A stretch of DNA of 32,682 nucleotides, from contig JACPCL010000025.1 of assembly GCA_016179765.1 (NCBI GenBank), forward strand, positions 1-32,682, in the 5' to 3' direction. The notes beneath the pieces are model-generated. The model had not been told where the DNA came from. It saw only the letters and a list, made by a program, of their open reading frames with translations, and made no database searches. The position numbers were made by a program, and so were the translations under genes. The DNA comes from Chloroflexota bacterium. Lineage in GTDB: Bacteria; Chloroflexota; Dehalococcoidia; Lucifugimonadales; JACPCL1. Below, piece after piece: positions 7,211-14,843 of the stretch; position 1 is the first letter of the stretch; each line of letters starts with the position of its first letter.

Positions 7211-8139
7211 TCCCTCTGCTCCTGCAAAACCCTTCGCCTGCGAATATACGCAAACATGTACGTCGTGGCAAGGCCGCTGAACCCGCCCCACCGCTCGCGG
7301 CCAAAGGCGGAGGCCTCTGCCTCCATGACCTCACGCCCGTCAAAGTAGACCTCCGAGATGAGCCTTCGCAGCGCCAGGTCGCCGGCGGGGAAGGCGTCAG
7401 GGCGGGCCAGCGCCCGTAGCAAGACCCACTGGGCAGTCCACAAGCCGACGCCGCGCAGGCGAGTAAGGTCCTCTATCACCTCCTGGTTAGACATGCGGCT
7501 CAATGGGCCGTGCTCCAGCGCTCCCTCGGCGGCCCTGGCGGCGATGCCCATGATGTATTCGGCTTTGCGGGCGCTGAGGCCCAGGACCCGCAGGCGCTCC
7601 GGCCCGGCCTCCAGGAACGCCTCTGGCGTGGGAAAGGCGGAGAGGGGGTGGCCGCTGATGGAGAGGGGTGCGCCCAGCGCCTGGACTACCCTGGCCCGGA
7701 TGGAGCGGGCAACGACGCCGGAGATCTGCTGGCCGATGACGGCCATGACCAGGGCCTCGTAAACGGAGGCGGTCTGGGGTGGGTGCAGGCCGTACATCTG
7801 GCGGGTGGCTTCTCCCAGGAAAGGGTCGTCGCGCACCGCCGCATAGAAGGGGCGCAGAGGTAAGTCCAGGGTGAGTATGTGGGAGATCTGTTGCACAGCC
7901 CCTTCAGCGCCGTTCCGCGATGCGCCGTCACCCGCCAACTCCAGGGAAAGGTGGGGCTGGTCGGCGCTGCCCTGGAAGCGCACGATGGCCAACACGGGGG
8001 AGCCGCCAAGCAGGAGGACGCGGGAGTAGACGCCGTCCTGGTAGCGGTCTGCGCCAGACTCCCGCTGGTAGTAGGTCTGGTGGCTGGCCGTCAGGTGGAG
8101 GTCAAAGGGCGCCGTGGGGGTAAGGGTGATGGAGGGCAT
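7207..8139 (-). CDS. alkA: DNA-3-methyladenine glycosylase II (AlkA-type)
   Basis: AlkA removes alkylated purines from DNA as the first step of base excision repair. The 310-residue frame has an N-terminal AlkA-like sheet domain (about 1-110) and a helix-hairpin-helix GPD domain. The hairpin is LRGVGLWTAQWVLL near residue 245 and is followed by FPAGDLALRR, which carries the catalytic Asp. I place the start at the ATG at 8139, one base after the fpg stop (TGACATG). The frame extends upstream only as a shadow of fpg, and the N-terminus MPSITLTPTAPFDL reads naturally. The tight spacing indicates a two-gene base-excision-repair operon with fpg. The stop codon lies inside a palindromic repeat, so the last residues could have been altered by that insertion. 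Confidence 0.88.
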   Translation of the reverse strand: MPSITLTPTAPFDLHLTASHQTYYQRESGADRYQDGVYSRVLLLGGSPVLAIVRFQGSADQPHLSLELAGDGASRNGAEGAVQQISHILTLDLPLRPFYAAVRDDPFLGEATRQMYGLHPPQTASVYEALVMAVIGQQISGVVARSIRARVVQALGAPLSISGHPLSAFPTPEAFLEAGPERLRVLGLSARKAEYIMGIAARAAEGALEHGPLSRMSNQEVIEDLTRLRGVGLWTAQWVLLRALARPDAFPAGDLALRRLISEVYFDGREVMEAEASAFGRERWGGFSGLATTYMFAYIRRRRVLQEQRE

Positions 8140-8140
8140 G

Positions 8141-8968
8141 TCAGTTCTTGATGAGCATTCCAGGCTGACAGTGGCGGCAGTAGCTGGTGATGCGCTGGTT
8201 GGCGTTAAGCTGGCTGATGGTTGCTCCGCAGCGGGGGCAGGGGTGGCCCCCCTTGCCATGCACCTGAAGGAAGTCACGGACCTTGTGATGGGTGACCTCT
8301 CCCATGCGCTTCCGCAGGATGGCGACGGCCTCTGGGAGCACGCTTCCCATGGCGGCATGGAGCCGCTGCAGCTCCTGCTCCGTGAGGGTGCGCCGCTTGC
8401 GGAAGGGGGAGACGCCTGCGGCGAAAAGCACTTCATCGGCGTAGGCGTTGCCTATGCCGGAGACCACGGCCCCGCGGGTCAGGATGCCCTTGACCTCGCC
8501 GTGGTACCGGGCTAGGCCGGCCCTGAACTGGAAGAGGGTGAGGCGGTCGGAGAGGGCGTCGGGGCCTTGCTCACTGTAGCGGGGCACCCGGGGCAACTGG
8601 TCTGGAGCGATGTAGTAGACCTGGCCCATCTGGGTGTCATCCAGATAGCGCAACTCCTGGCCGTCGTCAAAGGCCATGAGGAGGTGGGTGCTTTTGAGCA
8701 CACGCTCCTTCGGTGTGCAGAGCTGGAGCGCGCCCGTGAGCATGGGATTGATGACGAGAAGGCGGTCATTGGAGAGGGTCAGGAGCAGGAACTTGCCGCG
8801 ACGGGAGAGGCCGGAGAGGGTGCGCCCGGCGACGTCGGCGGGGAAGTCCTGGGCCGCCAGGGAGCGCAGGACGGTGGGCCGCAGCACCCGTGCTTGGGCG
8901 ACGCCCCGTCCCACCAGGCGGCGGGCAAGGACCTCCTTGATGACCTCCAGGTCTGGAGCTTCTGGCAT
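8141..8968 (-). CDS. mutM: formamidopyrimidine-DNA glycosylase (Fpg/MutM)
   Basis: This enzyme excises oxidised purines such as 8-oxoguanine and cuts the strand by beta/delta elimination. The start at 8968 is fixed by chemistry: it gives MPEAPDLEVIKE, and Fpg needs Pro2 as nucleophile and Glu3. The longer frame upstream overlaps an R1 repeat and is not real. The protein has 275 residues, the normal length. The C-terminal zinc finger is complete: CPRC, sixteen residues, then CRHC, ending near the C-terminus. A helix-two-turn-helix region lies around LTRGAVVSGIGNAYADE, with the family's GIGNxYADE motif. It is the first gene of a pair with alkA. The Shine-Dalgarno sequence is weak (AGGT), and the R1 element ends only 25 bases upstream, so its promoter may lie inside or beyond that repeat. 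Confidence 0.95.
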   Translation of the reverse strand: MPEAPDLEVIKEVLARRLVGRGVAQARVLRPTVLRSLAAQDFPADVAGRTLSGLSRRGKFLLLTLSNDRLLVINPMLTGALQLCTPKERVLKSTHLLMAFDDGQELRYLDDTQMGQVYYIAPDQLPRVPRYSEQGPDALSDRLTLFQFRAGLARYHGEVKGILTRGAVVSGIGNAYADEVLFAAGVSPFRKRRTLTEQELQRLHAAMGSVLPEAVAILRKRMGEVTHHKVRDFLQVHGKGGHPCPRCGATISQLNANQRITSYCRHCQPGMLIKN

Positions 8969-8993
8969 GGCAAACCTGAAAGAATCTGATTGG

Positions 8994-9148
8994 CAGGTTG
9001 CTGAAAAACACTCCCCAACCCCCTCAAGGGGATTCAAGGTTTCCGCCTGCGGCGGATTGGTTTGTATCTGGGGGACACCCCCATCCGCCGCAGGCGGACC
9101 GCAAAGGGGCTTCGCCCCTCTGGACTCCCCTTTTTCCGCGTCCTGTTA
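8994..9148 (+). repeat. R1 element, copy a (MITE-like)
   Basis: An intergenic repeat of about 155 bases. The left end is CAGGTTGCTGAAAAACAC, and the right end CTTTTTCCGCGTCCTGTTA is its approximate reverse complement. Inside are short palindromes: CCCCCTCAAGGGG-like, TCCGCCTGCGGCGGA, and GGGGCTTCGCCCC. Other copies are at 14553, 20922, 26828 and 30961. It lies just upstream of fpg. The rest of the gap to 9372 holds no gene that I can support. Confidence 0.85.
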
Positions 9149-9327
9149 GGCGTGGTGTGAAGAAAGGGAGCAAGCAGCGAAACCGCGCGTCACCTGTGCA
9201 CAGCATAGCAGGGGTTTGCTTTTTGTGACAGATGCACGGGGAAACACGCATGGGAGAAGAAGAGCGCAAACCTGGTGCAACAACATCAACATAGGTCTGC
9301 GAGCCTGTACTCCTTAAGGTAAGGAAA

Positions 9328-9336
9328 TGGTACACT
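9328..9336 (+). promoter_or_regulatory. extended -10 element
   Basis: TGGTACACT matches an extended -10 (TGn plus TACACT) 37 bases before the ATG at 9373. No convincing -35 is present, which extended -10 promoters can lack. Confidence 0.35.
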
Positions 9337-9372
9337 GAGGCGGGCTTTCTACCAAACTTGAAGGAGGCGACC

Positions 9373-9783
9373 ATGCTTGGCGAAAAGATTGGGGAGGAGC
9401 ACGGGAAGATCACCGGGACGCGTATCCTGCAAGGGGACGACTACCGGTACTTGAAGATGGAGATGAGCTTCCAGGCTTCGGGAACGCTGCTAGGCCAGCA
9501 GGCGATGGACATGGGGACCTTTACCGCCTTTGAGCGCGTACCTAACCAGATCTACGGTGAGGGGCGGGGCATCCTGCTGCTGGCTACCGGCGAGTCGGCT
9601 ATTTGGAACGGCCACGGAGTGGGGAGGATGACGGGCCAGGGCATGGCGATGAGCTTTCGGGCGGCCATAGCCTACCAGGCCGGCCAGGGCAAGTTGGAGC
9701 GTTTGAACCATGTGATGGGCATGATAGAGTTTGAGGTAGATGAGAACGGCAATACCCACGCCGTCCTGCACGAGTGGAAGTAG
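9373..9783 (+). CDS. small conserved-looking hypothetical protein, beta-rich
   Basis: The product has 136 residues, counted from the ATG at 9373, which has a strong AAGGAGG ribosome binding site five bases upstream; a start at 9358 would overlap that site. The sequence has no signal peptide or membrane segment and alternates short hydrophobic strands with Gly turns (GTFTAFERVPNQIYGEGRG, ESAIWNGHGVGRMTGQG), suggesting a small beta-barrel. It ends with an acidic strand FEVDENGNTHAVLHEWK. I do not recognise a named family or catalytic motif. It stands alone between fpg (divergent) and rpoD (convergent), with its own probable promoter and a shared hairpin terminator, so it is probably a single-gene transcript. 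Confidence 0.75.
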   Translation: MLGEKIGEEHGKITGTRILQGDDYRYLKMEMSFQASGTLLGQQAMDMGTFTAFERVPNQIYGEGRGILLLATGESAIWNGHGVGRMTGQGMAMSFRAAIAYQAGQGKLERLNHVMGMIEFEVDENGNTHAVLHEWK

Positions 9784-9792
9784 GGGGATACT

Positions 9793-9870
9793 CTCACCTC
9801 TCTTTCCCATGGGGAGAGGGAGGTGAGGAGCAATCAACAAACCCACCGATGGTGGGTTTGTTGATTGCTC
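9793..9870. terminator. double hairpin between convergent genes (bidirectional terminator candidate)
   Basis: The first hairpin (9793-9827) is an imperfect stem with ends CTCACCTC/GAGGTGAG-like. The second (9828-9870) is a perfect 20-bp stem, GAGCAATCAACAAACCCACC and its complement, with a GAT loop. It lies between the stop of the small hypothetical gene and the stop of rpoD, where a bidirectional terminator is expected. No long T-run follows, so termination is inferred from position and stem strength. Confidence 0.55.
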
Positions 9871-9884
9871 GTGGTACTGCCAGG

Positions 9885-11462
<1,578 letters not shown>

Positions 11463-11476
11463 AGGGTTCCTCACCT

Positions 11477-13264
11477 CTACCGCCCGGGTCGGCGCTGTTC
11501 CGACCGGGTGTGGAACAGCCTCTTGAGGCGCTGGTTGGTGTCAATGGCGTGGGCGGAAAGCTCTTCCAGGGTACGGGGCTGGCCTTCTTCCCTGGCAGCA
11601 TGGGCCAAGAGGAGGGCCTCATCCTGCTTCAGGTTGCGGAGGCGGCGCTCCTCAAGGCGATGGAAACAGTCCATAACCGCCTGCTCACGCTGGTGCAGGT
11701 CCATGGGGGGGATAGAGAGGGAGAGGAGGTATGCTGCGCGAGGGCGCAGTTCCACCTCTAGCATTTCTGTCAACTCTTCCATGGTAGAGCGCCTGAGCCA
11801 ATCTGTCAAGATTTTGCGGTCCTCCCATGCGGTAAGACAGTTGGGGTCTAGCTCCTGAACGGGCTCTCGGAGCTCTGGCCAGCGCAGGAGCATGGCCAGG
11901 AAGTGCTCCTCCAGGGGGTCGTGAGTTGGGAAGATGTTGCCCTTTGCGCTGTCCTGGGCCCTTGGTGTGGACGGTATATTTCTACGGGGTACTGGCACTC
12001 CCCCCTCAGCTTGCAGTCGTTCAATAGATGTGCCGAGTATGTCTGCAACCTTACGCAGGTAGGAATCCTGGTCAAAGACGTTTCCCTGCTCAAAGACCAC
12101 TGGCTTGAGCTCGGCCCACGCAAGCTCTTTCCCCTGGCCGGTGGACAGGTCCCATAGTTGCGACACCATAGAAAGCAGGTAGTCCAGGATTGGATTGGCC
12201 TCCTCAATGGCCTTGCGCCAGGCTTCGGGTGAGGAGCGGATGAGCTCGTCTGGGTCTTTGCCGAAGGGGAGCACCAGCACGCGCAGGGTCACGTCGGAGC
12301 GGCCACCGAGGGCGTGCCAGGAATCCCGCAGGCTGCGGAAGGTGGCCTGCTGGCCGGCGGCGTCGGCGTCCAGAGCCATGACGAACCTCTTGGCCGTGCT
12401 CTTCAGGAGGGCGACCTGCTGCTGGGTGAGGGAGGTGCCCATGGAGGCCACCACGTTCTGGTAGCCGTGTAGGTGGGCGGCGATGGCGTCCATGTACCCT
12501 TCCACGATGACGCCCTCTCCCTGCTCGCGAATGGCTGTTTTTGCCTTGTGGAACAGGTAGAGGATTGCCCCCTTGTCAAAGGCCGGGGTGCGGGGCGAGT
12601 TGAGGTACTTTGGCTCGGTGTTGTCCAGGGAGCGACCACCGAAGCCCGCCAGGTTACCCTGGCTATCGTGGATGGGAATCATGAGGCGGCTGAGGAACAT
12701 GTCCCGGGAGGGCAGGTCCTCGCCGCGGGTGGCCACGCCCGCCGTAATGACCTGCTCCTGGGTGAAGCCCAGGGCCATGAGGTGCTGGGTGAGGGCGAGG
12801 CCCTGGCCGGGGCTGAGGCCAAGCTGGAAGCGGCGGCTGGCCTCGGCGTCAATGCCGCGCCCCTGGAGGTAGGCGCGGGCGGCGATGCCCTGCTGGGAGC
12901 GGAGGGTTTCCTGGAAGAGGGCGCAGGCGGCGTCGTTGATGCGGTAGAGGATGTCGCGCTGGGGGTCGTCGCGCTTGGCCTGGGAGAGGGAGACGCCGGC
13001 GCGCTGGGCCAGAAGGCGCAGGGCCTCGGCGAAATCCAGCTTCTCCATGCGCATGACGAAGGAGAGGAGGTCGCCTCCCGTGGCGCAGGCGCCGAAGCAG
13101 CGCCAGGACTGGCGGTCGGGGAAGACGTAGAAGGAGGGGGTGCGCTCGTTGTGGAAGGGGCAGGGCGCGGCGAAGTTGCGCCCTGCGCGGCGCAAGCTGG
13201 GGACGTAGCTGCTGACCACGTCCACGATGTCCAGGCGCTCTTTTATGTCATCGGCGAGGCCCAT
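11477..13264 (-). CDS. dnaG: DNA primase DnaG
   Basis: DnaG makes RNA primers for replication. In 595 residues the N-terminal zinc-binding domain shows C35-P-F-H38 and C56-F-G-A-C60, followed by [10 protein letters not shown]. The RNA-polymerase core has the [16 protein letters not shown] motif near 208-223, and the TOPRIM segment has [10 protein letters not shown] (E255) and ALDADAAG (D299, D301). The C-terminal 170 residues form the variable helicase-binding part. The last cysteine pair is spaced CX3C rather than the common CX2C of the CHC2 finger. The start [17 protein letters not shown] matches typical DnaG N-termini, but the ribosome binding site is weak, and an R2 element begins about 20 bases upstream. 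Gene order dgt, dnaG, rpoD is a familiar macromolecular-synthesis arrangement. Confidence 0.96.
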   Translation of the reverse strand: MGLADDIKERLDIVDVVSSYVPSLRRAGRNFAAPCPFHNERTPSFYVFPDRQSWRCFGACATGGDLLSFVMRMEKLDFAEALRLLAQRAGVSLSQAKRDDPQRDILYRINDAACALFQETLRSQQGIAARAYLQGRGIDAEASRRFQLGLSPGQGLALTQHLMALGFTQEQVITAGVATRGEDLPSRDMFLSRLMIPIHDSQGNLAGFGGRSLDNTEPKYLNSPRTPAFDKGAILYLFHKAKTAIREQGEGVIVEGYMDAIAAHLHGYQNVVASMGTSLTQQQVALLKSTAKRFVMALDADAAGQQATFRSLRDSWHALGGRSDVTLRVLVLPFGKDPDELIRSSPEAWRKAIEEANPILDYLLSMVSQLWDLSTGQGKELAWAELKPVVFEQGNVFDQDSYLRKVADILGTSIERLQAEGGVPVPRRNIPSTPRAQDSAKGNIFPTHDPLEEHFLAMLLRWPELREPVQELDPNCLTAWEDRKILTDWLRRSTMEELTEMLEVELRPRAAYLLSLSIPPMDLHQREQAVMDCFHRLEERRLRNLKQDEALLLAHAAREEGQPRTLEELSAHAIDTNQRLKRLFHTRSEQRRPGR

Positions 13265-13285
13265 GACCTAACCCCTACCCCTTCC

Positions 13286-13420
13286 CTTATGGCTATCACC
13301 TAAATACATATGCTTTGGAGGGCAGGGCCTTACCCCCTATCCCTACCTTCCCCCGCAAGGGGGGAAGGGGTGGGCTTCCTCCCCCTTGACGGGGGAGGAT
13401 TGAGGTAGGGGTGAAAGCTC
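13286..13420 (+). repeat. R2 element, copy 1 (right end lost)
   Basis: The left end CTTATGGCTATCACCTAAAT matches the terminal inverted repeat of the R2 copies at 22008 and 26858. The core has the same two hairpins: CTTCCCCCGCAAGGGGGGAAG, here with short flanks, and CTCCCCCTTGACGGGGGAG. No matching right terminus is visible, so this copy looks truncated. It fills most of the dnaG-dgt gap. Confidence 0.65.
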
Positions 13421-13456
13421 CTTCTCTACATCTTGCGTAGGTGAGGAAACCGTATT

Positions 13457-14449
13457 TTACACCACCCACCCGAACACTCCGCCGGAGATGCCAGGGCATA
13501 GCTCCTCCGCCACCCGCAGGGCGTAGTGGTCGGTCATGCCGGAGAGGTAGTCCAGGGCCATACGCTTCGGTGGTTCCTCGCGCCGCCAGTACTCCTGGGG
13601 AATCTGGTCTGGGTGAGCGGTGTAGTAGCCGTAGAGGAAGGCCACGATCTCCCTGGCCTTTTGCCCCTGGGGGTTGTGGCTGGTGGGAAGGTAGACGCGC
13701 TCAAACATGAAGGCGCGCACCCAGGATGCCTCCACCACGTCGGTGACCAGGGCGTCTATGCGCTGGGCGTGGCCTGGGCCAAGGAGGGCCGTCACCGAGG
13801 AGGGTAGGTCATCCTCCCGCAGGAGGCCGGCGCGGACGGCGTCGCCGATGTCGTGGTTTAGATAGGCAACGGCGTCGGCCAGGCGGCACACCTGGGCCTC
13901 AAGGGTAAGGTTTTTGGGCAGGGCGCTGTCCAGGAAGTCGCCCTGGGGTTTGGAGTGGCTGAGGATGCCCTGGCGTACCTCCCAGGTGAGGTTGAGGCCC
14001 TGGCCGTCCTTTTCCAGGGTGTCCACGATGCGCAGGCTCTGGGGGGCGTGGGCAAAGCCGGTGGGAGCAAGCTGGTCAAGGGTCTCCTCGCCAATGTGGC
14101 CGAAGGGTGTGTGGCCCAGGTCGTGCCCCAGGGTGATGGCCTCCTCCAGATCTTCGTTCAGGTTCAGGGCGCGGGCGATGGTGCGGGCGATCTGGGAGAC
14201 CTCCAGAGTATGGGTGAGGCGGGTGACGAAGTGGTCGCCCAGGGGAGCGATGAACACCTGGGTCTTGTGCTTCAGGCGGCGGAAGGCCTTGGAGTGGATG
14301 ATGCGGTCGCGGTCTCGCTGGAAGTCAGTGCGCAGGGGGGAAGGCGCTTCAGGGATGGCCCTGCCCTGCGAGGCGCACACTCTGATAGCGTAGGGGGAGA
14401 GGGACTCCTCCCGCTGTTCCAGGCGCAGGCGGACGTGATGGCTAAGCAT
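13457..14449 (-). CDS. dgt: dGTP triphosphohydrolase-like HD-domain protein
   Basis: Dgt-type enzymes cleave dNTPs to nucleoside and triphosphate and help control nucleotide pools. This 330-residue protein has the family N-terminal signature FQRDRDRIIHSKAFRRLKHK (43-62), the HD metal site with H80 (RLTHTLEV), H109-D110 in LGHDLGHTPFGH, and a further NHDIGD Asp later in the chain. Length matches the short dGTPase-like subfamily rather than the 500-residue E. coli enzyme, so the preferred substrate is open. The start MLSHHVRLRLEQREE is the first Met of the frame. It lies upstream of dnaG on the same strand with an R2 copy in between. The promoter is probably at the palindrome just upstream. Confidence 0.9.
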   Translation of the reverse strand: MLSHHVRLRLEQREESLSPYAIRVCASQGRAIPEAPSPLRTDFQRDRDRIIHSKAFRRLKHKTQVFIAPLGDHFVTRLTHTLEVSQIARTIARALNLNEDLEEAITLGHDLGHTPFGHIGEETLDQLAPTGFAHAPQSLRIVDTLEKDGQGLNLTWEVRQGILSHSKPQGDFLDSALPKNLTLEAQVCRLADAVAYLNHDIGDAVRAGLLREDDLPSSVTALLGPGHAQRIDALVTDVVEASWVRAFMFERVYLPTSHNPQGQKAREIVAFLYGYYTAHPDQIPQEYWRREEPPKRMALDYLSGMTDHYALRVAEELCPGISGGVFGWVV

Positions 14450-14463
14450 AGGCGGCGAAAGGC

Positions 14464-14498
14464 AGTAGGGGCGTCCGCCTCAGGCGGACGCCCCTACT
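14464..14498. repeat. GTAGGGGCG-type palindrome, copy 3
   Basis: Two perfect 17-base arms, AGTAGGGGCGTCCGCCT and its complement, are separated by a single C. The outer arms match the other copies and the inner arms are new. It lies 15 bases upstream of the dgt ATG. Confidence 0.85.
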
Positions 14499-14525
14499 AT
14501 ACCATCCTCCGGGGACCGGCCCCAA
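14496..14525 (-). promoter_or_regulatory. putative dgt promoter overlapping the palindrome
   Basis: On the minus strand TTGGGG (14525-14520), 18 bases, then TATAGT (14501-14496). The last bases of the -10 are the outer end of the GTAGGGGCG palindrome, so the transcript would start inside the repeat and carry part of it in its leader. Pattern match only. Confidence 0.4.
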
Positions 14526-14552
14526 GGCGGGGGCAGGCCCCCTTTCGCCCTG

Positions 14553-14735
14553 TCCTAACAGGGTGCTGAAAAACACCCCTAGACCCCCTCAAGGGGGTTC
14601 AAGGTATCCCCTTCGGGGATGGAATTGTATCTGGGGGACACCCCCAGACCCCCTCGGCGCTCCTCTCAGAGGCAACTCAATGCAGGGGAAGCGCCAAAGG
14701 GGGGGGCTTTGTGCAGAAAAGCACAACCCTGCTTC
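14553..14735 (+). repeat. R1 element, copy b
   Basis: The left end CTAACAGGGTGCTGAAAAAC is the best-preserved R1 terminus. The sequence then follows R1 through CCCCCTCAAGGGGGTTCAAGG and GGGGGACACCCCCAGACCCC before diverging. The right end is degenerate (AGCACAACCCTGCTT at about 14720-14734). It lies between the divergent dgt and ppdK genes. Most of that 393-base gap is this element plus the palindrome. Confidence 0.75.
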
Positions 14736-14754
14736 GCCCATCCGCTGACCGCCG

Positions 14755-14763
14755 TGCTATAAT
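14755..14763 (+). promoter_or_regulatory. extended -10 promoter of ppdK
   Basis: TGCTATAAT is a perfect extended -10. Predicted transcription starts near 14770, giving a leader of about 74 bases. The -35 region is weak. A GAGGTAA ribosome binding site lies 10 bases before the ATG at 14844. Confidence 0.6.
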
Positions 14764-14843
14764 TGCCTCGCCTCAAGGGCAACCAGACTCCCCTTTCCGT
14801 TTCAACGCCTGCATTCTATCCCAACGCGAGGTAACAGCCAGCT

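Noticed and set aside
8140-8436. N-terminal extension of AlkA by 99 codons
   Set aside because: It lies wholly inside fpg on the same strand in another frame; the ATG one base after the fpg stop gives a normal AlkA.
8994-9148. Possible CRISPR or tRNA content in the intergenic repeats
   Set aside because: Copies are dispersed singly with no regular spacing or spacers, and the GGTTCAAGG in R1 is not part of a cloverleaf.
8998-9228. Frames beginning MLKNTPQPPQG in R1 copies
   Set aside because: They recur at each R1 element (for example 8998 and 14563) with different downstream ends and no ribosome binding site; they are translations of the repeat, not genes.
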